From NCBI GenBank assembly GCA_018266775.1, contig JAFDZS010000001.1:685190-749189 (forward strand): a stretch of 64,000 nt of DNA, written 5' to 3'. The notes below the pieces were generated by a model that saw only the letters and a list, made by a program, of their open reading frames with translations, was not told where the DNA came from and did no database searches. This document shows, piece after piece, positions 36,229-42,481 of this stretch; position 1 is the stretch's first letter, and every line of letters begins with the position of its first letter. A program made the translations under genes and the position numbers. The stretch comes from Bacteroidota bacterium (GTDB lineage Bacteria > Bacteroidota > Bacteroidia > Chitinophagales > Chitinophagaceae).

Positions 36229-36500
36229 TGTAATTCGAAAAAATTCGTGTCAGGTAATTCGTGTAATCCGTGTAATTCGAAAAATTCGTGTAAGGTAATT
36301 TGTGTAATCCGTGCAATTCGAAAAATTCGTGTAAGGTAATTCGTGTAATCCGTGTAATTCGAAAAATTCGTGTAAGGTAATTTGTGTAATCCGTGCAATT
36401 CGAAAAATTCGTGTAAGGTAATTTGTGTAATCCGTGCAATTCGAAAAATTCGTGTAATCCGTGTAATTCGAAAAAATTCGTGCCAGGTAATTCGTGTAAT
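36229..36500. repeat. Tandem repeat array with 41-base unit
   Basis: About six full or partial copies of a 41-base unit built from ATTCGAAAAATTCGTGTAAG and GTAATTYGTGTAATCCGTGY. Copies differ by a few bases, and one lacks 14 bases. Sub-repeats of ATTCGTG occur within each unit. It lies 25 bases before the radical SAM gene. Related repeats recur at 44772-44890 before the slipin gene. The open frames through it on both strands are repeat artefacts. Confidence 0.85.
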
Positions 36501-36525
36501 CAAAAAAAACAAAACAACAATCCCC

Positions 36526-37638
36526 ATGCAAAATAAACCGCTTCAGCAAGATCATCATAAAGTGCAGGCCCGGCAGCAGGAACAAAACAATCAATACCGC
36601 GAAGGCCGTGGTGCACAATTCAACACCAAAAATAAATTTATTAAAAACGAAAGCACACAGGAACATATTGAAGGTATAGATGATTGGGAGTTATCCAACA
36701 TCCCCACGCAATACATTGAGCAAATGAGTAAAACCATTGTGAACAAGGTAGAAAGTAAAGATGTGGGTATGAGTTACAGCATGAACCCTTATGCCGGTTG
36801 CGAACATGGCTGCATTTATTGTTATGCCCGCAATGTGCATGAATACTGGGGCTACAGTGCCGGACTGGATTTTGAACAAAAAATTATCGTGAAAAAAAAT
36901 GCACCACAACTGCTGCGTAAATTTTTAACACACCCCAAATGGGATGCCACACCCATTATGCTCAGCGGCAATACAGATTGCTATCAACCCGCTGAACAAA
37001 AATACCGCTTAACCCGTGGCTTACTCGAAGTATGCAATGAGTTTAACCAGCCGGTGGGCATACTTACTAAAAATGCATGGATACTGAAAGATAAAGATGT
37101 ACTGCAGGAAATGGGTAAAAAACAAATCGTATCAGCAATGGTTTCTATCACCTCGTTTAATGAAGACCTGCGCCGTATGATGGAACCCCGCACAGTAACC
37201 GCCAAACAAAAATTAAAAGTGATCAATGAACTCAGCAGTGCCGGTGTACGCATGGGCATTATGATGGGCCCCATGATACCCGGTTTAAATGAACACGAAA
37301 TGCAGCGCATTATGAAAGCAGCGGCGGATAACGGTGCCACCTTTACTGCGTACACCTTTATCCGTTTAAATGGTGCTATCAAATTTTTGTTTCACGACTG
37401 GCTGTATAAAAACTTTCCGAACCATGCTGATAAAGTATGGCACCTGATAGAACAAAGCCATGATGGAAAAGTGAACGATACCCGCTGGGGTGTGCGTATG
37501 CGTGGCGAAGGACATATTGCGCAAATGGTGGCACAGCAGTATAAAAAATACGGATTGCTGTATAATATGAATGCAGAAGAATGGAGTTTGGACAGGAGTA
37601 AGTTCCGTGTGCCGGGCGGCCAGGGAAGATTGTTTTAA
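36526..37638 (+). CDS. PA0069-family (SplB-like) radical SAM protein
   Basis: A 370-residue radical SAM enzyme. The [4Fe-4S] motif is YAGCEHGCIYCYARNVHEYW (CxxxCxxC, near residue 95). TPIMLSGNTDCYQPAEQKYR and GILTKNAWILKDKDVL fit the family related to spore photoproduct lyase. The substrate is unknown; a nucleic-acid target is possible. The ATG at 36526 is chosen because the upstream frame runs through the repeat array. The stop overlaps the start of the next gene by one base (TAATG). Confidence 0.9.
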   Translation: MQNKPLQQDHHKVQARQQEQNNQYREGRGAQFNTKNKFIKNESTQEHIEGIDDWELSNIPTQYIEQMSKTIVNKVESKDVGMSYSMNPYAGCEHGCIYCYARNVHEYWGYSAGLDFEQKIIVKKNAPQLLRKFLTHPKWDATPIMLSGNTDCYQPAEQKYRLTRGLLEVCNEFNQPVGILTKNAWILKDKDVLQEMGKKQIVSAMVSITSFNEDLRRMMEPRTVTAKQKLKVINELSSAGVRMGIMMGPMIPGLNEHEMQRIMKAAADNGATFTAYTFIRLNGAIKFLFHDWLYKNFPNHADKVWHLIEQSHDGKVNDTRWGVRMRGEGHIAQMVAQQYKKYGLLYNMNAEEWSLDRSKFRVPGGQGRLF

Positions 37639-38018
37639 TGTTTAAAAGAAAGTGGATGAAAGCCATTACCTATACTTATTTAGTACAGTTGCTGTACGAT
37701 ATTGTAAGCAGTACAATAGAACAACGCCGTATTGCACACGGAAAATTTTTTTCGCAGGAGAATTATGCATGGGGCACTGAAGTGGAAGATTTTATTTTTT
37801 CCATACCGTATTTTGACAGGCAGTTAAAAAATTTCCTGGTGGGCAATTTGCCGGAAAGCATTATACTGATGGATAAACTATGGGAAGCCAGTTTTATAAC
37901 ACTGGCAGAATTGTGGGTGGAAGATGAAGAGTGGATCTATCCGGGCTTTACTTCAAAAATGCAGTACCTCACAGATATATTTCAGTCGGAAAAGATTCAG
38001 TTGTCGTTGCCATATTAG
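37638..38018 (+). CDS. Protein of unknown function
   Basis: A 126-residue protein I do not recognise. It has the feel of a small soluble helical protein (YLVQLLYDIVSSTIEQRRIA, then SQENYAWGTEVEDFIFSIPY). There is no signal peptide or transmembrane segment. It starts at the ATG overlapping the stop of the radical SAM gene, or at the ATG at 37656. The overlap suggests a shared transcript and possibly a functional link with the radical SAM enzyme. The 124 bases that follow are very AT-rich with no clear gene. Confidence 0.6.
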   Translation: MFKRKWMKAITYTYLVQLLYDIVSSTIEQRRIAHGKFFSQENYAWGTEVEDFIFSIPYFDRQLKNFLVGNLPESIILMDKLWEASFITLAELWVEDEEWIYPGFTSKMQYLTDIFQSEKIQLSLPY

Positions 38019-38142
38019 TATCCCTTAAAGTATAGTACTTATTTAATATCAATAGTAACGATATAATATATACGAATTAAAATTAGTAATTAATTTTTTA
38101 AATTTAAATATAAAAATGAAATTTAATTTAGTATTTTAGAAT

Positions 38143-39273
38143 ATGGCAAAGTCAGAATCGCAAACAAGTCTATTTGAACATTCAGAAGCAAAAATTAAAC
38201 TTTATGGAAAATATCTTTCCATTTATTTAAATGTACTCGCAAGAAGTACAATTAATAATATTTACTTGTTTGATCTTTTTTGTGGAGAAGGAATATATAA
38301 AGACGGAGGTAAGGGTAGCCCAATCGTTGCATTAGAGACTATAAAAAATCATTATTATGCTAATGGTGAGAAATGCCCGAATATCTTTGTCACTTTTAAT
38401 GACACTGAATTATCTGAAGTAGAAGAAGGTAAATTTAAAATTGATCGGGTTAAAGAATTTGCTGATAAAATATTTAGACCTCAAAATGTAAAAGTTGGAT
38501 ATACCAGGATTGATTTTAATCAAATGATCTTAAAAGTTAGTGAACGAATAAAAACATTGAAAACTGATGAGCGGGCATTAATATTTATTGACCCTTGGGG
38601 ATATAAAGAGATCGATCCAGAGGATATTAAGAAGATAATGGAAAATGGGAAAGCCGAAATAATATTATTTTTACCAATTTACTTTATGTCTCGGTTTGTA
38701 AATAAATCTAAAGACATTGATTTCAAAGGAGGGCGAGCATTGCGTGAATTCATGATAAAACTTTTTGGGAATATTGATGATATTCCACACATTGGGGGAC
38801 AAAAAGATTTTATCTATTCAATTCAACTGCAATTTAAGAGATACCTAAACTTAAAATATGTCGATTGTTTTAAAATCGAAAGGGAGAGCAATAATTGGTT
38901 CTCAATTTTTTTCTTCACTCAAAATAAGAAAGGATTTCATAAAATGCTGGATGCAAAATGGAGTCTGGATAAAAAAAGAGGAGATAGCTTTAAAATCGGA
39001 GACGAAATTACTATTGAGTTATTTGATGAATTGGAAATTACAGGATATAAAGAAAAAGTTTTTAACTTCCTTAAAAACAATGCCAATGCAACAAATGCAG
39101 ATTTGCTTGAGTTTGGATTAGAAAATAATTTTCTTCCCAAACATACAAAATCTGTTCTTGATGAAATTAATAAGCAGCATTCTCTACAATTAATTTCTCT
39201 TGATAAAAAGGAAGCACGTAGCTACTATATTGGCGACGAAAAAAGATTTGTAAATATTCGTTTAAAAATATAA
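38143..39273 (+). CDS. tcmP: Three-Cys-motif partner protein TcmP
   Basis: A 376-residue protein of the TcmP family. The conserved N-terminal part reads SEAKIKLYGKYLSIYLNVLA, then INNIYLFDLFCGEGIYKDGG, where FDLFCGEG is like a methyltransferase motif I, and RALIFIDPWGYKEI like motif IV. The C-terminal part looks like a winged helix (VFNFLKNNANATNADLLEFG). It is paired, 3 bases upstream, with the DUF5131 three-Cys protein, the pairing that gives the family its name. Both genes are markedly more AT-rich than their neighbours, a sign of transfer. Its function is unknown. Confidence 0.85.
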   Translation: MAKSESQTSLFEHSEAKIKLYGKYLSIYLNVLARSTINNIYLFDLFCGEGIYKDGGKGSPIVALETIKNHYYANGEKCPNIFVTFNDTELSEVEEGKFKIDRVKEFADKIFRPQNVKVGYTRIDFNQMILKVSERIKTLKTDERALIFIDPWGYKEIDPEDIKKIMENGKAEIILFLPIYFMSRFVNKSKDIDFKGGRALREFMIKLFGNIDDIPHIGGQKDFIYSIQLQFKRYLNLKYVDCFKIERESNNWFSIFFFTQNKKGFHKMLDAKWSLDKKRGDSFKIGDEITIELFDELEITGYKEKVFNFLKNNANATNADLLEFGLENNFLPKHTKSVLDEINKQHSLQLISLDKKEARSYYIGDEKRFVNIRLKI

Positions 39274-39276
39274 ATC

Positions 39277-40008
39277 ATGGCACAATCATCTATCGAATGG
39301 ACAGAAATGACCTGGAATCCAACAACCGGATGTAATAAAATTTCTGCCGGATGTAAATTCTGTTACGCAGAAGTAATGACGAAGCGGTTAGAGGCAATGG
39401 GCATTGAGAAGTATAAAGATGGATTTAAGGTAAGAACTCATGAAGATGCTTTATTAACTCCATTTACGTGGAAATCTCCCAAAGTTGTTTTTGTAAATTC
39501 AATGAGTGATTTATTTCATAAGGATATTCCTTTGGAGTTTATTAAGCGTGTTTTTAGAACAATGAATGAATGCCCGCAACATACATTCCAGGTATTAACA
39601 AAGCGGTCTGACATTTTATTGAAGTATCATAAAGAATTAAACTGGACGCATAATATCTGGATGGGTGTTTCAGTGGAAGATTCAAGAGTAACGCATCGCA
39701 TAGATGATTTAAGAAAGACAAATGCAAAGACTAAATTTCTTTCCTGCGAACCTTTGATTGGACCCTTGCCCCAAATGAACTTAGAAAATATTGATTGGGT
39801 AATTGTTGGCGGTGAAAGCGGAAGAACGCCCAGGAAAATGGATGAGGATTGGGTTTTGGATATTCAAGACCAATGCAGTAAAAGCAAAGTTGCATTTTTC
39901 TTTAAGCAATGGGGTGGTACAAACAAGAAGAAAGCAGGAAGAGAGTTGAATGGAAAAGTTTACGATGAAATGCCGGTAGTCGAACATTTTGAAAAGATGG
40001 AGTTCTGA
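39277..40008 (+). CDS. DUF5131 (phage Gp37/Gp68-like) three-Cys-motif protein
   Basis: A 243-residue protein of the DUF5131 family, distantly like radical SAM enzymes. The three-Cys motif is GCNKISAGCKFCYAEVMTKR (Cx6Cx2C, near residue 19). Other conserved parts are VFVNSMSDLFHKDIPLEFIK, HTFQVLTKRSD, NIWMGVSVED and DWVIVGGESGRTPRKMDEDW. It probably binds an iron-sulfur cluster. It forms a tight pair with tcmP and is found in phages as well as in bacteria. Substrate unknown. Confidence 0.88.
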   Translation: MAQSSIEWTEMTWNPTTGCNKISAGCKFCYAEVMTKRLEAMGIEKYKDGFKVRTHEDALLTPFTWKSPKVVFVNSMSDLFHKDIPLEFIKRVFRTMNECPQHTFQVLTKRSDILLKYHKELNWTHNIWMGVSVEDSRVTHRIDDLRKTNAKTKFLSCEPLIGPLPQMNLENIDWVIVGGESGRTPRKMDEDWVLDIQDQCSKSKVAFFFKQWGGTNKKKAGRELNGKVYDEMPVVEHFEKMEF

Positions 40009-40098
40009 TTATTCACGTTGCTTAAGCAAATGCTTGCACGATATTCAGGGGCATTAAAAGCTGCCCAAAAAAATATTTTAAAAATTTCTTCCCAAAAA

Positions 40099-40131
40099 TT
40101 TGGTGGCAATCAAAAATTATTTACATCTTTG
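40099..40131 (+). promoter_or_regulatory. Promoter of small transcription unit
   Basis: TTTG (40099-40102) is followed 19 bases later by TACATCTTTG (40122-40131), close to the Bacteroidota TTTG/TAnnTTTG layout. A 30-codon frame and a terminator follow within 180 bases. Confidence 0.5.
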
Positions 40132-40161
40132 CATCGCAAAAATAAAATTATTCAACAAAAC

Positions 40162-40254
40162 ATGTTACGCATACAACTACATATTGAAGCAGTAAACTGG
40201 TTGAGTCCGAAAGGATATGATATCGGTTGCGGGGCATGTTATGCTGTTGATTAG
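40162..40254 (+). CDS. Putative 30-residue peptide with C-terminal GCGACYAVD
   Basis: A short frame with its own promoter-like sequence and terminator. It reads MLRIQLHIEAVNWLSPKGYD and then IGCGACYAVD. Two Cys and an acidic end make it look like a possible modified-peptide precursor or a leader peptide. It lies 154 bases after the DUF5131 gene. No SD sequence is visible. It could instead be part of a small non-coding RNA. I do not recognise it. Confidence 0.4.
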   Translation: MLRIQLHIEAVNWLSPKGYDIGCGACYAVD

Positions 40255-40279
40255 TACTAAAACTAATTCGCTATAACCC

Positions 40280-40306
40280 AAGCCCCGCCTGCAAAGCGGG
40301 GCTTTT
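40280..40306 (+). terminator. Rho-independent terminator
   Basis: AAGCCCCGC (40280-40288) pairs with GCGGGGCTT (40296-40304) around CTGCAAA, followed by TT. It closes the small unit that starts near 40138. Confidence 0.85.
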
Positions 40307-40386
40307 GGTTTACAGCAATCAATATAAAGCATGGTAAATAGCTGGTGAAAAATTCACCAAAGAAGAGCTGTGCTTAAAATAAAAAA

Positions 40387-40542
40387 ATGCAGGTACAACA
40401 AAAAATGCTTAACCAAACAGTAAACCATTGCCCATCGGGCAAAGGCAATAATACGGGTATGCCTCGCAGTAAGTTTATGTTGAGTAGTGACCCTGGAAAT
40501 TTATTTTATTACATAACACGAACGGTGTGTAAAAGTGATTGA
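40387..40542 (+). CDS. Putative 51-residue small protein
   Basis: A frame of 51 codons between two terminators. It reads MQVQQKMLNQTVNHCPSGKG, then NNTGMPRSKFMLSSDPGNLF and YYITRTVCKSD. A small hairpin GGTGAA-AAA-TTCACC lies about 30 bases upstream. It has two Cys and no membrane segment. No homologue is recognised and the codon pattern is not decisive, so it may be non-coding. Confidence 0.3.
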   Translation: MQVQQKMLNQTVNHCPSGKGNNTGMPRSKFMLSSDPGNLFYYITRTVCKSD

Positions 40543-40563
40543 GCAGTAGTTGCTCACATGCAA

Positions 40564-40598
40564 AAACAGCCCGGTCGTGTAATACGGCCGGGCTGTTT
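40564..40598 (+). terminator. Rho-independent terminator
   Basis: AAACAGCCCGG (40564-40574) pairs perfectly over 11 bp with CCGGGCTGTTT (40588-40598). It ends the second small unit upstream of the tRNA array. Confidence 0.8.
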
Positions 40599-40629
40599 GT
40601 TTATAGTGCCCGGCAGAAAGGAGGAGATT

Positions 40630-40713
40630 ATGCATATCATGTTGATGTTAGTACATATTCTGTTGTTTATTATAAAAATGATATTGAAAGCAGAGAAAAA
40701 AACCTATAAATAA
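40630..40713 (+). CDS. Putative 27-residue hydrophobic peptide
   Basis: The frame reads MHIMLMLVHILLFIIKMILK then AEKKTYK: one transmembrane-length hydrophobic stretch with a positively charged end, like type I toxins or small membrane peptides. It is preceded by AAAGGAGGAGATT, a strong Shine-Dalgarno sequence that is unusual in Bacteroidota. A second AAGGAGGAA occurs at about 40761. It lies between a terminator and the tRNA array. Unproven. Confidence 0.35.
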   Translation: MHIMLMLVHILLFIIKMILKAEKKTYK

Positions 40714-40770
40714 ATTCAGCAAGTATGGCTGAAAATATTGGTATAAAAAATTAGATGCAGAAGGAGGAAT

Positions 40771-40805
40771 AAAGCTTTCCCTGTGAGATGCAGCAGGGAA
40801 GCTTT
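40771..40805 (+). terminator. Hairpin before the tRNA array
   Basis: AAAGCTTTCCCTG (40771-40783) pairs with CAGGGAAGCTTT (40794-40805) with one bulged T. Only a weak T-run follows, so it may be a processing hairpin or leader structure for the tRNA transcript and not a terminator. The first tRNA starts 6 bases later. Confidence 0.45.
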
Positions 40806-40810
40806 AAAAT

Positions 40811-40883
40811 ATAGCAGTATTCCGGTTGGTCGGATACTCCGCCTGGAACGGAGAGGCTGCAGGTTCGAGTCCTGCCTGCTATA
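40811..40883 (+). tRNA. tRNA-Pro(TGG), atypical
   Basis: Acceptor ATAGCAG (40811-40817) pairs with CTGCTAT (40876-40882). The T arm is GCAGG-TTCGAGT-CCTGC. The anticodon stem CTCCG/CGGAG encloses CCTGGAA, giving anticodon TGG (40844-40846). Position 33 is C instead of the near-universal T, so the assignment is tentative. No CCA is encoded. First of nine tightly packed tRNA genes. Confidence 0.7.
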
Positions 40884-40891
40884 CTCACCCT

Positions 40892-40935
40892 TGAAAACGT
40901 GGCGTGCAGCGGTTTTCAGCAGCCGCTCCGCTGCA
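40892..40935 (+). other. Two mutually exclusive hairpins between tRNA genes
   Basis: TGAAAAC (40892-40898) can pair with GTTTTCA (40912-40918), or TGCAGCGG (40905-40912) can pair with CCGCTGCA (40928-40935). The two stems overlap at 40912 and the second stem's left arm lies in the first loop, so they compete. This is the pattern of a switch or processing site. It is the longest spacer in the tRNA array. Confidence 0.4.
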
Positions 40936-40936
40936 G

Positions 40937-41007
40937 GGTTCGTTGGTGTAATGGTAACATCACAGGTTGTCGGCCTGTTGCCATGGGTTCGATTCCCGTA
41001 CGAACCG
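40937..41007 (+). tRNA. tRNA-Asp(GTC)
   Basis: Acceptor GGTTCGT pairs perfectly with ACGAACC (41000-41006). D stem GTGT/ACAT, anticodon stem ACAGG/CCTGT with loop TTGTCGG; anticodon GTC at 40969-40971. T arm ATGGG-TTCGATT-CCCGT. No CCA is encoded. Confidence 0.88.
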
Positions 41008-41051
41008 CAGGAAATAATAAACATGATGCAGTACTTGTTGTATCAAAACAT

Positions 41052-41124
41052 GTTGGCTTTAGCTTAACGGGTAAAGCGTCTGGTTGTGAGCCGGAAGTTC
41101 AGGGTTCGAGTCCCGGAGTCAACC
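41052..41124 (+). tRNA. tRNA-His(GTG)
   Basis: Anticodon stem TCTGG/CCGGA with loop TTGTGAG; anticodon GTG at 41086-41088. D stem GCTT/AAGC is perfect. The acceptor can be read as seven pairs (GTTGGCT/AGTCAAC) or as the His-specific eight-pair form with an extra G at position -1 (41052) opposite C (41123). T loop TTCGAGT. One mismatch in the T stem. Confidence 0.85.
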
Positions 41125-41128
41125 ACCA

Positions 41129-41200
41129 TGCGGTTTAGTGTAAGGGTAACACGCTGCTCTCATAAGGCAGCAGATCCTGGTTCAAATCCGGAAGCCGCAA
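41129..41200 (+). tRNA. tRNA-Met(CAT) or Ile2 precursor
   Basis: Acceptor TGCGGTT pairs with AGCCGCA (41193-41199). D stem GTGT/ACAC. Anticodon stem CTGCT/GGCAG with loop CTCATAA; anticodon CAT at 41161-41163. T loop TTCAAAT. Whether the CAT is lysidinylated to read AUA cannot be told from sequence alone. Confidence 0.85.
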
Positions 41201-41205
41201 CAAAA

Positions 41206-41290
41206 GGAGTGTTGACAGAGATGGTAATGTGCCGGCTTGCTAAGCCAGGGCGCCGGTTACGGTACAGTGGTTCGATTCCATTACGCTCCG
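41206..41290 (+). tRNA. tRNA-Ser(GCT)
   Basis: Acceptor GGAGTGT pairs with ACGCTCC (41283-41289). Class II with a long variable arm (about 41249-41265). Anticodon loop TTGCTAA; anticodon GCT at 41239-41241. T arm AGTGG-TTCGATT-CCATT. One mismatch in the anticodon stem. Confidence 0.85.
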
Positions 41291-41305
41291 CAGGAAAAAT
41301 GAAAA

Positions 41306-41377
41306 TGGTTTGTAGCTCAACGGCAGCGTACGCGGCTTTTAACCGCGGGGTTGTGGGTTCGATCGCTACCAGGCCGA
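41306..41377 (+). tRNA. tRNA-Lys(TTT)
   Basis: Acceptor TGGTTTG pairs with CAGGCCG (41370-41376) using several G-T wobbles. Anticodon stem CGCGG/CCGCG with loop CTTTTAA; anticodon TTT at 41338-41340. D arm starts TAGCTCAACGGCAG. T loop TTCGATC with a weak stem. Confidence 0.82.
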
Positions 41378-41381
41378 CAAT

Positions 41382-41453
41382 GGATGAATAGCTCAACGGC
41401 AGAGCGCTGCCCTGTTAAGGCAGGAGATAAAAGTTCGAATCTTTTTTCATCCG
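41382..41453 (+). tRNA. tRNA-Asn(GTT)
   Basis: Acceptor GGATGAA pairs perfectly with TTCATCC (41446-41452). Anticodon stem CTGCC/GGCAG with loop CTGTTAA; anticodon GTT at 41414-41416. D arm TAGCTCAACGGCAGAGC; T loop TTCGAAT. It lies 4 bases after tRNA-Lys. Confidence 0.9.
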
Positions 41454-41463
41454 CAGAAAACAA

Positions 41464-41547
41464 GTGCGTGCGGCGAAGTGGAAGAGTCGTGGCAGATGGT
41501 AAACCTGTTGTTTCAGAACTGAGATGGTTTAAATCCATCCACGCACA
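41464..41547 (+). tRNA. tRNA-Tyr(GTA), atypical
   Basis: Acceptor GTGCGTG pairs perfectly with CACGCAC (41540-41546). Long variable arm with TTCAG/CTGAG, so class II. Anticodon loop TGGTAAA; anticodon GTA at 41499-41501, but position 33 is G instead of T, and the closing pair of the anticodon stem is A-C. The T stem GATGG/CCATC is perfect, but the loop TTTAAAT lacks the conserved C56. These changes may affect decoding. Confidence 0.72.
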
Positions 41548-41554
41548 CTAACAG

Positions 41555-41626
41555 GGACGGATAACTCAATTTGCAGCGTACTGGTTTGAAGCACCGGCAG
41601 CACAGGTTAGAATCCTGTTTCGTCCA
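41555..41626 (+). tRNA. tRNA-Phe(GAA)
   Basis: Acceptor GGACGGA pairs with TTCGTCC (41619-41625). Anticodon stem CTGGT/ACCGG with loop TTGAAGC; anticodon GAA at 41588-41590. T stem ACAGG/CCTGT with loop TTAGAAT, where C56 is replaced by A. Last gene of the array, 105 bases before the next protein gene. Confidence 0.82.
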
Positions 41627-41730
41627 CAGAAAAATTAAGTATATGAAAAAAGTATTACGGTTCGTAATGAGTATGAAATACAGAATGATGCTTGAAGGGC
41701 ATCACTTCCGATCACATTTAATTAATCATT

Positions 41731-42414
41731 ATGGACAAAAAAATAATCCAGCAATTTGGACAGGAAATTTTATCCTTCAGATTGCAAACAAAACGACAAA
41801 AGAAACGAAAGAGGAATGAAGCCTTTGAGAAAAAATTGCTTCAACTGGATAGAGAAAGATCAACATTGCTTAAGATGAGCCGTGCGCTGGGCTGGGAACC
41901 ATTGATACCACCGGTGCAAAAAGGATGGATACGATTTTTTGTATTAAGAGACGATGTTGCAGGGAGCAGACATGCTTTATTATTTCAGACACTATTGGAA
42001 AAAATTAATACCCGCCAGTATTATTGGAGAAAAGATTTTAAACATAAGAAACGAAGAAGAGGCAAAAAGATTTATGTGGTAAAACCTCAGTACCTGAGAA
42101 AGATTTATGCATGGGAATTCAATAGATTTCAATTTACTGAATGGGAAAGAGAACAATTCATTGCTATTCGTGAATATGATAAATGCGGCAGAGACAGGAT
42201 TGTTTATGTAATCAAAGAATCCTGGCGTTTTGTATTAAGAGTTCAGCCAAACGTTATTGATAAAGTAAAAGTCAGGGATATTGAATTAGAGAAAAGGAGT
42301 AACGAAATAAGTGCTTACCTGGAAAGAAATTATTTGAGATGCAAATTGAATAAACTTAAAACAGGCAACATTTACAAGTATCATGTTAAAGGTTCTGTTA
42401 AATACAATGAATAG
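41731..42414 (+). CDS. Very basic protein of unknown function in the tRNA/RtcB island
   Basis: A 227-residue protein without a family I recognise. Two clusters of basic residues stand out: QTKRQKKRKRNEAF near residue 25 and DFKHKKRRRGKKIYVVKPQY near 105. These suggest nucleic-acid binding, probably of RNA given the context. The rest alternates charged and aromatic residues (FQFTEWEREQFIAIREYDKC). There is no signal peptide or membrane segment. It starts 105 bases after the tRNA array and is followed on the same strand by the YkuK-type gene. Confidence 0.7.
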   Translation: MDKKIIQQFGQEILSFRLQTKRQKKRKRNEAFEKKLLQLDRERSTLLKMSRALGWEPLIPPVQKGWIRFFVLRDDVAGSRHALLFQTLLEKINTRQYYWRKDFKHKKRRRGKKIYVVKPQYLRKIYAWEFNRFQFTEWEREQFIAIREYDKCGRDRIVYVIKESWRFVLRVQPNVIDKVKVRDIELEKRSNEISAYLERNYLRCKLNKLKTGNIYKYHVKGSVKYNE

Positions 42415-42481
42415 AATTATTTTAAAAACAAAACAGTAAAGGAAATTGTGGATTTAATTAATCAGGAATAAAACAAAAACA

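Noticed and set aside
36229..36500. Possible CRISPR array
   Set aside because: Repeats follow each other directly with no unique spacers of constant length, the sub-repeats are internal, and no cas genes are near.
36382..36525. N-terminal extension of the radical SAM gene
   Set aside because: The extra 48 codons are entirely repeat-array sequence; family members start near the ATG at 36526.
36206..36666. Minus-strand open frames rich in Ile-Thr-Arg and Asn-Tyr-Thr repeats
   Set aside because: They are translations of the 41-base tandem repeat; several overlapping frames give similar repeat peptides, and none has a recognisable start or domain.
40716..41538. Several open frames on both strands across the tRNA array
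   Set aside because: They are read-through of tRNA genes (frequent VRFP or RDSNLQPL-like peptides) and do not correspond to proteins.
41644..41819. Small frame before the basic protein gene
   Set aside because: It overlaps the 227-residue gene in another frame for most of its length and has no supporting features.
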